A DNA stretch of 64,000 bases from Rhabditoides inermis. Its lineage: Eukaryota; Nematoda; Chromadorea; Rhabditida; Rhabditidae. The translations under genes were made by a program, and so were the position numbers. The notes beneath the pieces are model-generated. The model ran no database searches and was not told the origin of the DNA. It saw nothing but the letters and a program-made list of their open reading frames with translations. How positions within the stretch are numbered: position 1 is the first letter of the stretch; every line of letters starts with the position of its first letter. The DNA lies in assembly GCA_963966185.1 (NCBI GenBank), contig CAWZYM010000174.1, positions 1 to 64,000 on the forward strand, in the 5' to 3' direction. This document shows positions 41,190 to 56,000 of this stretch, one piece after another.

Positions 41190-43605
41190 CTGTCTGAGTC
41201 TTTAACAACCTGTCTGAGTCTTTAACAGATCAGTTTAGATTTTTGAAGACCTGTTTACGACCTGTGTAGAATTGTAACGACCTGTTTGAGTCTTTAACAA
41301 CTTGTCTGAGTCTATATCAAATCAGTTTAGATTTTTGAAAACCTGTTTACGACCTGTGGTGATCTGTAACGACCTGTCTGAGTCTTTAACAACCTGTCTG
41401 AGTCTTTATCAGTTCTGTTTAGATCTTTGCAGACCTGTTTACGACCTGTGTAGATCTGTAACGACCTGTCTGAGTCTTTAACAACCTGTCTGAGTCTTTA
41501 ACAGATCAGTTTAGATTTTTGAAGACCTGTTTACGACCTGTTTGAGTCTTTAACAACCTGTCTGAGTCTTCATCAGATCAGTTTAGAACTTTGAAGACCT
41601 GTTTACGACCTGTCTGAGTCTTTAACAACCTGTCTGAGTCTTTATCAGTTCTGTTTAGAACTTTGCAGACCTGTTTACGACCTGTCTGAGTCTTTAACAA
41701 CCTGTCTGAGTCTTTAACAGATCAGTTTAGATTTTTGAAGACCTGTTTACGACCTGTTTGAGTCTTTAACAACCTGTCTGAGTCTTCATCACATCAGTTT
41801 AGATCTTTGCAGACCTGTTTACGACCTGTGTAGATCTGTAACGACCTGTTTGAGTCTTTAACAACCTGTCTGAGTCTTTAACAGATCAGTTTAGATTTTT
41901 GAAGACCTGTTTACGATCTGTTTGAGTCTTTAACAACCTGTCTGAGTCTTCATCAGTTTTGTTTAGATCTTTGCAGACCTGTTTACGACCTGTGCAGATC
42001 TGTAACGACCTGTCTGAGTCTTTAACAACCTGTCTGAGTCTTTAACAGATCAGTTTAGATTTTTGAAGACCTGTTTACGACCTGTGTAGATCTGTAACGA
42101 CCTGTCTGAGTCTTTAACAACCTGTCTGAGTCTTTATCAGTTCTGTTTAGATCTTCGCAGACCTGTTTACGACCTGTGTAGATCTGTAACGACCTGTCTG
42201 AGTCTTTAACAACCTGTCTGAGTCTTTAACAGATCAGTTTAGATTTTTGAAGACTTGTTTACGACCTGTGTAGATCTGTAACGACCTGTCTGAGTCTTTA
42301 ACAACTTGTCTGAGTCTTTATCAGTTCTGTTTAGATCTTTGCAGACCTGTTTACGACCTGTGTAGATCTGTAACGACCTGTCTGAGTCTTTAACAACCTG
42401 TCTGAGTCTTTAACAGATCAGTTTAGATCTTTGAAGACCTGTTTACGATCTGTGTAGAATTGTAACGACCTGTTTGAGTCTTTAACAACTTGTCTGAGTC
42501 TATATCAAATCAGTTTAGATTTTTGAAAACCTGTTTACGACCTGTGGTGATCTGTAACGACCTGTCTGAGTCTTTAACAACCTGTCTGAGTCTTTATCAG
42601 TTCTGTTTAGATCTTTGCAGACCTGTTTACGACCTGTGTAGATCTGTAACGACCTGTCTGAGTCTTTAACAACCTGTCTGAGTCTTTAACAGATCAGTTT
42701 AGATTTTTGAAGACCTGTTTACGACCTGTCTGAGTCTTTAACAACCTGTCTGAGTCTTCATCAGTTTTGTTTAGATCTTTGCAGACCTGTTTACGACCTG
42801 TGCAGATCTGTAACGACCTGTCTGAGTCTTTAACAACCTGTCTGAGTCTTTAACAGATCAGTTTAGATTTTTGAAGACCTGTTTACGACCTGTGTAGATC
42901 TGTAACGACCTGTCTGAGTCTTTAACAATCTGTCTGAGTCTTTAACAGATCAGTTTAGATTTTTGAAGACCTGTTTACGACCTGTTTGAGTCTTTAACAA
43001 CCTGTCTGAGTCTTCATCACATCAGTTTAGATCTTTGCAGACCTGTTTACGACCTGTGTAGATCTGTAACGACCTGTTTGAGTCTTTAACAACCTGTCTG
43101 AGTCTTTAACAGATCAGTTTAGATTTTTGAAGACCTGTTTACGATCTGTTTGAGTCTTTAACAACCTGTCTGAGTCTTCATCAGTTTTGTTTAGATCTTT
43201 GCAGACCTGTTTACGACCTGTGCAGATCTGTAACGACCTGTCTGAGTCTTTAACAACCTGTCTGAGTCTTTAACAGATCAGTTTAGATTTTTGAAGACCT
43301 GTTTACGACCTGTGTAGATCTGTAACGACCTGTCTGAGTCTTTAACAACCTGTCTGAGTCTTTATCAGTTCTGTTTAGATCTTCGCAGACCTGTTTACGA
43401 CCTGTGTAGATCTGTAACGACCTGTCTGAGTCTTTAACAACCTGTCTGAGTCTTTAACAGATCAGTTTAGATTTTTGAAGACTTGTTTACGACCTGTGTA
43501 GATCTGTAACGACCTGTCTGAGTCTTTAACAACCTGTCTGAGTCTTTATCAGTTCTGTTTAGATCCTTGCAGACCTGTTTACGCCCTGTGTAGATCTGTA
43601 ACGAC
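41190..43605. repeat. 2,416-bp higher-order tandem unit, copy 1
   Basis: CATCAGTTTTGTTTAG monomers at 41,951, 42,759 and 43,179 each have a partner exactly 2,416 bp downstream. The length fits 20 long plus 8 short monomers. The unit start is approximate. Confidence 0.75.
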
Positions 43606-46021
43606 CTGTCTGAGTCTTCAACAACCTGTCTGAGTCTTTAACAGATCAGTTTAGATTTTTGAAGACCTGTTTACGACCTGTGTAGAATTGTAACGACCTG
43701 TTTGAGTCTTTAACAACTTGTCTGAGTCTATATCAAATCAGTTTAGATTTTTGAAAACCTGTTTACGACCTGTGGTGATCTGTAACGACCTGTCTGAGTC
43801 TTTAACAACCTGTCTGAGTCTTTATCAGTTCTGTTTAGATCTTTGCAGACCTGTTTACGACCTGTGTAGATCTGTAACGACCTGTCTGAGTCTTTAACAA
43901 CCTGTCTGAGTCTTTAACAGATCAGTTTAGATTTTTGAAGACCTGTTTACGACCTGTTTGAGTCTTTAACAACCTGTCTGAGTCTTCATCAGATCAGTTT
44001 AGAACTTTGAAGACCTGTTTACGACCTGTCTGAGTCTTTAACAACCTGTCTGAGTCTTTATCAGTTCTGTTTAGAACTTTGCAGACCTGTTTACGACCTG
44101 TCTGAGTCTTTAACAACCTGTCTGAGTCTTTAACAGATCAGTTTAGATTTTTGAAGACCTGTTTACGACCTGTTTGAGTCTTTAACAACCTGTCTGAGTC
44201 TTCATCACATCAGTTTAGATCTTTGCAGACCTGTTTACGACCTGTGTAGATCTGTAACGACCTGTTTGAGTCTTTAACAACCTGTCTGAGTCTTTAACAG
44301 ATCAGTTTAGATTTTTGAAGACCTGTTTACGATCTGTTTGAGTCTTTAACAACCTGTCTGAGTCTTCATCAGTTTTGTTTAGATCTTTGCAGACCTGTTT
44401 ACGACCTGTGCAGATCTGTAACGACCTGTCTGAGTCTTTAACAACCTGTCTGAGTCTTTAACAGATCAGTTTAGATTTTTGAAGACCTGTTTACGACCTG
44501 TGTAGATCTGTAACGACCTGTCTGAGTCTTTAACAACCTGTCTGAGTCTTTATCAGTTCTGTTTAGATCTTCGCAGACCTGTTTACGACCTGTGTAGATC
44601 TGTAACGACCTGTCTGAGTCTTTAACAACCTGTCTGAGTCTTTAACAGATCAGTTTAGATTTTTGAAGACTTGTTTACGACCTGTGTAGATCTGTAACGA
44701 CCTGTCTGAGTCTTTAACAACCTGTCTGAGTCTTTATCAGTTCTGTTTAGATCTTTGCAGACCTGTTTACGACCTGTGTAGATCTGTAACGACCTGTCTG
44801 AGTCTTTAACAACCTGTCTGAGTCTTTAACAGATCAGTTTAGATCTTTGAAGACCTGTTTACGATCTGTGTAGAATTGTAACGACCTGTTTGAGTCTTTA
44901 ACAACTTGTCTGAGTCTATATCAAATCAGTTTAGATTTTTGAAAACCTGTTTACGACCTGTGGTGATCTGTAACGACCTGTCTGAGTCTTTAACAACCTG
45001 TCTGAGTCTTTATCAGTTCTGTTTAGATCTTTGCAGACCTGTTTACGACCTGTGTAGATCTGTAACGACCTGTCTGAGTCTTTAACAACCTGTCTGAGTC
45101 TTTAACAGATCAGTTTAGATTTTTGAAGACCTGTTTACGACCTGTCTGAGTCTTTAACAACCTGTCTGAGTCTTCATCAGTTTTGTTTAGATCTTTGCAG
45201 ACCTGTTTACGACCTGTGCAGATCTGTAACGACCTGTCTGAGTCTTTAACAACCTGTCTGAGTCTTTAACAGATCAGTTTAGATTTTTGAAGACCTGTTT
45301 ACGACCTGTGTAGATCTGTAACGACCTGTCTGAGTCTTTAACAATCTGTCTGAGTCTTTAACAGATCAGTTTAGATTTTTGAAGACCTGTTTACGACCTG
45401 TTTGAGTCTTTAACAACCTGTCTGAGTCTTCATCACATCAGTTTAGATCTTTGCAGACCTGTTTACGACCTGTGTAGATCTGTAACGACCTGTTTGAGTC
45501 TTTAACAACCTGTCTGAGTCTTTAACAGATCAGTTTAGATTTTTGAAGACCTGTTTACGATCTGTTTGAGTCTTTAACAACCTGTCTGAGTCTTCATCAG
45601 TTTTGTTTAGATTTTTGCAGACCTGTTTACGACCTGTGCAGATCTGTAACGACCTGTCTGAGTCTTTAACAACCTGTCTGAGTCTTTAACAGATCAGTTT
45701 AGATTTTTGAAGACCTGTTTACGACCTGTGTAGATCTGTAACGACCTGTCTGAGTCTTTAACAACCTGTCTGAGTCTTTATCAGTTCTGTTTAGATCTTC
45801 GCAGACCTGTTTACGACCTGTGTAGATCTGTAACGACCTGTCTGAGTCTTTAACAACCTGTCTGAGTCTTTAACAGATCAGTTTAGATTTTTGAAGACTT
45901 GTTTACGACCTGTGTAGATCTGTAACGACCTGTCTGAGTCTTTAACAACCTGTCTGAGTCTTTATCAGTTCTGTTTAGATCTTTGCAGACCTGTTTACGC
46001 CCTGTGTAGATCTGTAACGAC
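43606..46021. repeat. 2,416-bp higher-order tandem unit, copy 2
   Basis: Partner monomers at 44,367, 45,175 and 45,595. Identical spacing at three markers indicates a recent duplication without net indels. Confidence 0.75.
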
Positions 46022-46557
46022 CTGTCTGAGTCTTCAACAACCTGTCTGAGTCTTTAACAGATCAGTTTAGATCTTTGAAGACCTGTTTACGATCTGTGTA
46101 GAATTGTAACGACCTGTTTGAGTCTTTAACAACTTGTCTGAGTCTATATCAAATCAGTTTAGATTTTTGAAAACCTGTTTACGACCTGTGGTGATCTGTA
46201 ACGACCTGTCTGAGTCTTTAACAACCTGTCTGAGTCTTTAACAGATCAGTTTAGATTTTTGAAGACCTGTTTACGACCTGTGTAGATCTGTAACGACCTG
46301 TCTGAGTCTTTAACAACCTGTCTGAGTCTTTATCAGTTCTGTTTAGATCTTCGCAGACCTGTTTACGACCTGTGTAGATCTGTAACGACCTGTCTGAGTC
46401 TTTAACAACCTGTCTGAGTCTTTAACAGATCAGTTTAGATTTTTGAAGACTTGTTTACGACCTGTGTAGATCTGTAACGACCTGTCTGAGTCTTTAACAA
46501 CCTGTCTGAGTCTTTAACAGATCAGTTTAGATTTTTGAAGACTTGTTTACGACCTGT

Positions 46558-48021
46558 GTAGATCTGTAACGACCTGTCTGAGTCTTTAACAACCTGTCTG
46601 AGTCTTTATCAGTTCTGTTTAGATCTTTGCAGACCTGTTTACGACCTGTGTAGATCTGTAACGACCTGTCTGAGTCTTCAACAACCTGTCTGAGTCTTTA
46701 ACAGATCAGTTTAGATCTTTGAAGACCTGTTTACGATCTGTGTAGAATTGTAACGACCTGTTTGAGTCTTTAACAACTTGTCTGAGTCTTTAACAGATCA
46801 GTTTAGATTTTTGAAGACCTGTTTACGACCTGTGTAGAATTGTAACGACCTGTTTGAGTCTTTAACAACTTGTCTGAGTCTTTATCAGATCTGTTTAGAT
46901 CTTTGCAGACCTGTTTACGATCTGTGTAGATCTATAACAACCTGTCTGAGATTCTAAGAACCTGTCTGAGTCTTTATCAGTTCTGTTTAGATCTTTGCAG
47001 ACCTGTTTACGACCTGTGTAGTTCTGTAACGACCTGTCTGAGTCTTTAACAACCTGTCTAAGTCTTTAACAGATCAGTTTAGTATTTTGAAGACCTGTTC
47101 ACGACCTGTTTGAGTCTTTAACAACCTGTCTGAGTCTTTATCAGTTCTGTTTAGATCTTTGCAGACCTGTTTACGACCTGTGTAGATCTGTAACGACCTG
47201 TCTGAGTCTTTAACAACCTGTCTAAGTCTTTAACAGATCAGTTTAGTATTTTGAAGACCTGTTCACGACCTGTTTGAGTCTTTAACAACCTGTCTGAGTC
47301 TTTATCAGATCAGTTTAGATCTTTGAAGACCTGTTTACGACCTGTGTAGATCTGTAACGACCTGTCTGAGTCTTTAACAACCTGTCTGAGTCTTTAACAG
47401 ATCAGTTTAGATTTTTGAAGACCTGTTTACGACCTGTCTGAGTCTTTAACAACCTGTCTGAGTCTTCATCAGTTTTGTTTAGATCTTTGCAGACCTGTTT
47501 ACGACCTGTGCAGATCTGTAACGACCTGTCTGAGTCTTTAACAACCTGTCTGAGTCTTTAACAGATCAGTTTAGATTTTTGAAGAACTGTTTACGACCTG
47601 TGTAGATCTGTAACGACCTGTCTGAGTCTTTAACAATCTGTCTGAGTCTTTAACAGATCAGTTTAGATTTTTGAAGACCTGTTTACGACCTGTTTGAGTC
47701 TTTAACAACCTGTCTGAGTCTTCATCACATCAGTTTAGATCTTTGCAGACCTGTTTACGACCTGTGTAGATCTGTAACGACCTGTTTGAGTCTTTAACAA
47801 CCTGTCTGAGTCTTTAACAGATCAGTTTAGATTTTTGAAGACCTGTTTACGATCTGTTTGAGTCTTTAACAACCTGTCTGAGTCTTCATCAGTTTTGTTT
47901 AGATCTTTGCAGACCTGTTTACGACCTGTGCAGATCTGTAACGACCTGTCTGAGTCTTTAACAACCTGTCTGAGTCTTTAACAGATCAGTTTAGATTTTT
48001 GAAGACCTGTTTACGACCTGT
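46558..48021. repeat. 1,464-bp higher-order tandem unit, copy 1
   Basis: ATTCTAAG (46,951) and CATCAGTTTTG (47,467 and 47,887) recur 1,464 bp later; the length fits 12 long plus 5 short monomers. The left part of the unit also recurs at +3,756 bp (46,951 and 50,707). Confidence 0.75.
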
Positions 48022-49485
48022 GTAGATCTGTAACGACCTGTCTGAGTCTTTAACAACCTGTCTGAGTCTTTATCAGTTCTGTTTAGATCTTTGCAGACCT
48101 GTTTACGACCTGTGTAGATCTGTAACGACCTGTCTGAGTCTTCAACAACCTGTCTGAGTCTTTAACAGATCAGTTTAGATCTTTGAAGACCTGTTTACGA
48201 TCTGTGTAGAATTGTAACGACCTGTTTGAGTCTTTAACAACTTGTCTGAGTCTTTAACAGATCAGTTTAGATTTTTGAAGACCTGTTTACGACCTGTGTA
48301 GAATTGTAACGACCTGTTTGAGTCTTTAACAACTTGTCTGAGTCTTTATCAGATCTGTTTAGATCTTTGCAGACCTGTTTACGATCTGTGTAGATCTATA
48401 ACAACCTGTCTGAGATTCTAAGAACCTGTCTGAGTCTTTATCAGTTCTGTTTAGATCTTTGCAGACCTGTTTACGACCTGTGTAGTTCTGTAACGACCTG
48501 TCTGAGTCTTTAACAACCTGTCTAAGTCTTTAACAGATCAGTTTAGTATTTTGAAGACCTGTTCACGACCTGTTTGAGTCTTTAACAACCTGTCTGAGTC
48601 TTTATCAGTTCTGTTTAGATCTTTGCAGACCTGTTTACGACCTGTGTAGATCTGTAACGACCTGTCTGAGTCTTTAACAACCTGTCTAAGTCTTTAACAG
48701 ATCAGTTTAGTATTTTGAAGACCTGTTCACGACCTGTTTGAGTCTTTAACAACCTGTCTGAGTCTTTATCAGATCAGTTTAGATCTTTGAAGACCTGTTT
48801 ACGACCTGTGTAGATCTGTAACGACCTGTCTGAGTCTTTAACAACCTGTCTGAGTCTTTAACAGATCAGTTTAGATTTTTGAAGACCTGTTTACGACCTG
48901 TCTGAGTCTTTAACAACCTGTCTGAGTCTTCATCAGTTTTGTTTAGATCTTTGCAGACCTGTTTACGACCTGTGCAGATCTGTAACGACCTGTCTGAGTC
49001 TTTAACAACCTGTCTGAGTCTTTAACAGATCAGTTTAGATTTTTGAAGACCTGTTTACGACCTGTGTAGATCTGTAACGACCTGTCTGAGTCTTTAACAA
49101 TCTGTCTGAGTCTTTAACAGATCAGTTTAGATTTTTGAAGACCTGTTTACGACCTGTTTGAGTCTTTAACAACCTGTCTGAGTCTTCATCACATCAGTTT
49201 AGATCTTTGCAGACCTGTTTACGACCTGTGTAGATCTGTAACGACCTGTTTGAGTCTTTAACAACCTGTCTGAGTCTTTAACAGATCAGTTTAGATTTTT
49301 GAAGACCTGTTTACGATCTGTTTGAGTCTTTAACAACCTGTCTGAGTCTTCATCAGTTTTGTTTAGATCTTTGCAGACCTGTTTACGACCTGTGCAGATC
49401 TGTAACGACCTGTCTGAGTCTTTAACAACCTGTCTGAGTCTTTAACAGATCAGTTTAGATTTTTGAAGACCTGTTTACGACCTGT
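48022..49485. repeat. 1,464-bp higher-order tandem unit, copy 2
   Basis: Partner markers at 48,415, 48,931 and 49,351. All three offsets from copy 1 are exactly 1,464 bp. Confidence 0.75.
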
Positions 49486-50719
49486 GTAGATCTGTAACGA
49501 CCTGTCTGAGTCTTTAACAACCTGTCTGAGTCTTTATCAGTTCTGTTTAGATCTTCGCAGACCTGTTTACGACCTGTGTAGATCTGTAACGACCTGTCTG
49601 AGTCTTTAACAACCTGTCTGAGTCTTTAACAGATCAGTTTAGATTTTTGAAGACTTGTTTACGACCTGTGTAGATCTGTAACGACCTGTCTGAGTCTTTA
49701 ACAACCTGTCTGAGTCTTTATCAGTTCTGTTTAGATCTTTGCAGACCTGTTTACGACCTGTGTAGATCTGTAACGACCTGTCTGAGTCTTCAACAACCTG
49801 TCTGAGTCTTTAACAGATCAGTTTAGATCTTTGAAGACCTGTTTACGATCTGTGTAGAATTGTAACGACCTGTTTGAGTCTTTAACAACTTGTCTGAGTC
49901 TATATCAAATCAGTTTAGATTTTTGAAAACCTGTTTACGACCTGTGGTGATCTGTAACGACCTGTCTGAGTCTTTAACAACCTGTCTGAGTCTTTAACAG
50001 ATCAGTTTAGATTTTTGAAGACCTGTTTACGACCTGTGTAGATCTGTAACGACCTGTCTGAGTCTTTAACAACCTGTCTGAGTCTTTATCAGTTCTGTTT
50101 AGATCTTCGCAGACCTGTTTACGACCTGTGTAGATCTGTAACGACCTGTCTGAGTCTTTAACAACCTGTCTGAGTCTTTAACAGATCAGTTTAGATTTTT
50201 GAAGACTTGTTTACGACCTGTGTAGATCTGTAACGACCTGTCTGAGTCTTTAACAACCTGTCTGAGTCTTTAACAGATCAGTTTAGATTTTTGAAGACTT
50301 GTTTACGACCTGTGTAGATCTGTAACGACCTGTCTGAGTCTTTAACAACCTGTCTGAGTCTTTATCAGTTCTGTTTAGATCTTTGCAGACCTGTTTACGA
50401 CCTGTGTAGATCTGTAACGACCTGTCTGAGTCTTCAACAACCTGTCTGAGTCTTTAACAGATCAGTTTAGATCTTTGAAGACCTGTTTACGATCTGTGTA
50501 GAATTGTAACGACCTGTTTGAGTCTTTAACAACTTGTCTGAGTCTTTAACAGATCAGTTTAGATTTTTGAAGACCTGTTTACGACCTGTGTAGAATTGTA
50601 ACGACCTGTTTGAGTCTTTAACAACTTGTCTGAGTCTTTATCAGATCTGTTTAGATCTTTGCAGACCTGTTTACGATCTGTGTAGATCTATAACAACCTG
50701 TCTGAGATTCTAAGAACCT

Positions 50720-53068
50720 GTCTGAGTCTTTATCAGTTCTGTTTAGATCTTTGCAGACCTGTTTACGACCTGTGTAGTTCTGTAACGACCTGTCTGAGTC
50801 TTTAACAACCTGTCTAAGTCTTTAACAGATCAGTTTAGTATTTTGAAGACCTGTTCACGACCTGTTTGAGTCTTTAACAACCTGTCTGAGTCTTTATCAG
50901 TTCTGTTTAGATCTTTGCAGACCTGTTTACGACCTGTGTAGATCTGTAACGACCTGTCTGAGTCTTTAACAACCTGTCTAAGTCTTTAACAGATCAGTTT
51001 AGTATTTTGAAGACCTGTTCACGACCTGTTTGAGTCTTTAACAACCTGTCTGAGTCTTTATCAGATCAGTTTAGATCTTTGAAGACCTGTTTACGACCTG
51101 TGTAGAATTGTAACGACCTGTTTGAGTCTTTAACAACCTGTCTGAGTCTATATCAAACCAGTTTAGATCTTTGAAGACCTGTTTACGACCTGTGGTGATC
51201 TGTAACGACCTGTCTTAGTCTTTAACAACCTGTCTGAGTCTTTATCAGTTCTGTTTAGATCTTTGCAGACCTGTTTACGACCTGTGTAGATCTGTAACGA
51301 CCTGTTTGAGTCTTTAACAACTTGTCTGAGTCTTTATCAGATCTGTTTAGATCTTTGCAGACCTGTTTACGATCTGTGTAGATCTATAACAACCTGTCTG
51401 AGATTCTAAGAACCTGTCTGAGATTATATCAGATCAGTTTAGATCTTTGAAGACCTGTTTACGACCTGTGGTGATCTGTAACGACCTGTCTGAGTCTTTA
51501 ACAACCTGTCTGAGTCTTTAACAGATCAGTTAAGATTTTTGAAGACCTGTTTACGACCTGTTTGAGTCTTTAACAACCTGTCTGAGTCTTCATCAGATCA
51601 GTTTAGATCTTTGAAGACCTGTTTACGACCTGTGTAGATCTGTAACGACCTGTCTGAGTCTTTAACAACCTGTCTGAGTCTTTATCACTTCTGTTTAGAT
51701 CTTTGCAGACCTGTTCACGACCTGTGTAGATCTGTAACGACCTGTCTGAGTCTTTAACAACCTGTCTGAGTCTTTAACAGATCAGTTTAGATTTTTGAAG
51801 ACCTGTTTACGACCTGTTTGAGTCTTTAACAACCTGTCTGAGTCTTCATCAGACCAGTTTAGATCTTTGAAGATCTGTTTACGACCTGTGTAGATCTGTA
51901 ACAACCTGTCTGAGTCTTCAACAACCTGTCTGAGTCTTCATCAGATCAGTTTAGATTTTTGAAGACCTGTTTACGACCTGTGTAGAATTGTAACGACCTG
52001 TTTGAGTCTTTAACAACTTTTCTGAGTCTATATCAAATCAGTTTAGATTTTTGAAAACCTGTTTACGACCTGTGGTGATCTGTAACGACCTGTCTGAGTC
52101 TTTAACAACCTGTCTGAGTCTTTATCAGTTCTGTTTAGATCTTTGCAGACCTGTTTACGACCTGTGTAGATCTGTAACGACCTGTCTGAGTCTTTAACAA
52201 CCTGTCTGAGTCTTTAACAGATCAGTTAAGATTTTGGAAGACCTGTTTACGACCTGTTTGAGTCTTTAACAACCTGTCTGAGTCTTCATCAGTTCTGTTT
52301 AGATCTTTGCAGACCTGTTTACGACCTGTGCAGATCTGTAACGACCTGTCTGAGTCTTTAACAACCTGTCTGAGTCTTTAACAGATCAGTTTAGATTTTT
52401 GAAGACCTGTTTACGACCTGTGTAGATCTGTAACGACCTGTCTGAGTCTTTAACAACCTGTCTGAGTCTTTATCAGTTCTGTTTAGATCTTTGCAGACCT
52501 GTTTACGACCTGTGTAGATCTGTAACGACCTGTCTGAATCTTTGACAACCTGTCTGAGTCTTTAACAGATCAGTTTAGATTTTTGAAGACCTGTTTACGA
52601 CCTGTGTAGATCTGTAACGACCTGTCTGAGTCTTTAACAACCTGTCTGAGTCTTTATCAGTTCTGTTTAGATCTTTGCAGACCTGTATACGACCTGTGTA
52701 GATCTGTAACGACCTGTCTGAGTCTTTAACAACCTGTCTGAGTCTTTAACAGATCAGTTTAGATCTTTGAAGACCTGTTTACGACCTGTGTAGAATTGTA
52801 ACGACCTGTTTGAGTCTTTAACAACTTGTCTGAGTCTATATCAAATCAGTTTAGATTTTTAAAAACCTGTTTACGACCTGTGGTGATCTGTAACGACCTG
52901 TCTGAGTCTTTAACAACCTGTCTGAGTCTTTATCAGTTCTGTTTAGATCTTTGCAGACCTGTTTACGACCTGTGTAGATCTGTAACGACCTGTCTGAGTC
53001 TTAACAACCTGTCTGAGTCTTTAACAGATCAGTTTAGATTTTTGAAGACCTGTTTACGACCTGTGTAG
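50720..53068. repeat. Complex satellite block P, copy 4
   Basis: Collinear with copy 1 at a constant offset of 30,452 bp (20,322/50,774; 20,951/51,403; 22,374/52,826). Immediately upstream it lacks one 72-bp monomer that copy 1 has. Confidence 0.75.
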
Positions 53069-56000
53069 ATCTGTAACAACCTGTCTGAATCTTTAACAAC
53101 CTGTCTGAGTCTTTATCAGATCTGTTTAGATCTTTGCAGACCTGTTTACGACCTGTGTAGATCTGTAACGACCTGTCTGAGTCTTTAACAACCTGTCTGA
53201 GTCTTTAACAGATCAGTTTAGATCTTTGAAGACCTGTTTACGATCTGTGTAGAATTGTAACGACCTGTTTGAGTCTTTAACAACTTGTCTGCGTCTATAT
53301 CATATCAGTTTAGATTTTTGAAAACCTGTTTACGACCTGTGGTGATCTGTAACGACCTGTCTGAGTCTTTAACAACCTGTCTGAGTCTTTATCAGTTCTG
53401 TTTCGATCTTTGCAGACCTGTTTACGACCTGTGTAGATTTGTAACGACCTGTCTGAGTCTTTAACAACCTGTCTGAGTCTTTAACAGATCAGTTTAGATT
53501 TTGAAGACCTGTTTACGACCTGTTTGAGTCTTTAACAACCTGTTTAAGTCTTCATCAGTTCAGTTTAAATATTTGAAGACCTGTTTACGACCTGTGTAAA
53601 TCTGTAACAACCTGTCTGAGTCTTTAACAACCTGTCTGAGTCTTCATCAGATCAGTTTAGATCTTTGAAGACCTGTTTACGACCTGTGTAGAATTGTAAC
53701 GACCTGTTTGAGTCTTTAACAACCTGTCTGAGTCTATGTCAAATCAGTTAAGATCTTTGAAGACCTGTTTACGACCTTAGGTGATCTGTAACGACCTGTC
53801 TGAGTCTTTAACAACCTGTCTGAGTCTTTAACAGATCAGTTTAGATTTTTGAAGACCTGTTTACGACCTGTGTAGAATTGTAACGACCTGTTTGAGTCTT
53901 TAACAACTTGTCTGAGTCTATATCAAATCAGTTTAGATTTTTGAAAACCTGTTTACGACCTGTGGTGATCTGTAACGACCTGTCTGAGTCTTTAACAACC
54001 TGTCTGAGTCTTTATCAGTTCTGTTTAGAACTTTGCAGACCTGTTTACGACCTGTGTAGATCTGTAACGACCTGTCTGAGTCTTTAACAACCTGTCTGAG
54101 TCTTTAACAGATCAGTTTAGATTTTTGAAGACCTGTTTACGACCTGTGTAGATCTGTAACGACCTGTCTGAGTCTTTAACAACCTGTCTGAGTCTTCATC
54201 AGATCAGTTTAGATCTTTGAAGACCTGTTTACGACCTGTGTAGAATTGTAACGACCTGTTTGAGTCTTTAACAACCTGTCTGAGTCTATGTCAAATCAGT
54301 TAAGATCTTTGAAGACCTGTTTACGACCTTAGGTGATCTGTAACGACATGTCTGAGTCTTTAACAACCTGTCTGAGTCTTTAACAGATCAGTTTAGATTT
54401 TTGAAGACCTGTTTACGACCTGTGTAGAATTGTAACGACCTGTTTGAGTCTTTAACAACTTGTCTGAGTCTATATCAAATCAGTTTAGATTTTTGAAAAC
54501 CTGTTTACGACCTGTGGTGATCTGTAACGACCTGTCTGAGTCTTTAACAACCTGTCTGAGTCTTTATCAGTTCTGTTTAGATCTTTGCAGACCTGTTTAC
54601 GACCTGTGTAGATCTGTAACGACCTGTCTGAGTCTTTAACAACCTGTCTGAGTCTTTAACAGATCAGTTTAGATTTTTGAAGACCTGTTTACGACCTGTT
54701 TGAGTCTTTAACAACCTGTCTGAGTCTTCATCAGATCAGTTTAGAACTTTGAAGACCTGTTTACGACCTGTCTGAGTCTTTAACAACCTGTCTGAGTCTT
54801 TATCAGTTCTGTTTAGAACTTTGCAGACCTGTTTACGACCTGTGTAGATCTGTAACGACCTGTCTGAGTCTTTAACAACCTGTCTGAGTCTTTAACAGAT
54901 CAGTTTAGATTTTTGAAGACCTGTTTACGACCTGTGGTGATCTGTAACGACCTGTCTGAGTCTTCATCACATCAGTTTAGATCTTTGCAGACCTGTTTAC
55001 GACCTGTGTAGATCTGTAACGACCTGTTTGAGTCTTTAACAACCTGTCTGAGTCTTTAACAGATCAGTTTAGATTTTTGAAGACCTGTTTACGATCTGTT
55101 TGAGTCTTTAACAACCTGTCTGAGTCTTCATCAGTTTTGTTTAGATCTTTGCAGACCTGTTTACGACCTGTGCAGATCTGTAACGACCTGTCTGAGTCTT
55201 TAACAACCTGTCTGAGTCTTGAACAGATCAGTTTAGATTTTTGAAGACCTGTTTACGACCTGTGTAGATCTGTAACGACCTGTCTGAGTCTTTAACAACC
55301 TGTCTGAGTCTTTATCAGTTCTGTTTAGATCTTCGCAGACCTGTTTACGACCTGTGTAGATCTGTAACGACCTGTCTGAGTCTTTAACAACCTGTCTGAG
55401 TCTTTAACAGATCAGTTTAGATTTTTGAAGACTTGTTTACGACCTGTGTAGATCTGTAACGACCTGTCTGAGTCTTTAACAACCTGTCTGAGTCTTTATC
55501 AGTTCTGTTTAGATCTTTGCAGACCTGTTTACGACCTGTGTAGATCTGTAACGACCTGTCTGAGTCTTTAACAACCTGTCTGAGTCTTTAACAGATCAGT
55601 TTAGATCTTTGAAGACCTGTTTACGATCTGTGTAGAATTGTAACGACCTGTTTGAGTCTTTAACAACTTGTCTGAGTCTATATCAAATCAGTTTAGATTT
55701 TTGAAAACCTGTTTACGACCTGTGGTGATCTGTAACGACCTGTCTGAGTCTTTAACAACCTGTCTGAGTCTTTATCAGTTCTGTTTAGATCTTTGCAGAC
55801 CTGTTTACGACCTGTGTAGATCTGTAACGACCTGTCTGAGTCTTTAACAACCTGTCTGAGTCTTTAACAGATCAGTTTAGATTTTTGAAGACCTGTTTAC
55901 GACCTGTCTGAGTCTTTAACAACCTGTCTGAGTCTTCATCAGTTTTGTTTAGATCTTTGCAGACCTGTTTACGACCTGTGCAGATCTGTAACGACCTGTC

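Noticed and set aside
22374..53068. Recurring 72-80 aa open frames in the satellite (22,374; 24,173; 29,795; 35,943; 52,826).
   Set aside because: They start at TTG, are pure satellite, and exist only because a G-to-A change (TTTTTAAAAACC) removes a TGA. Their recurrence reflects block duplication, not protein selection.
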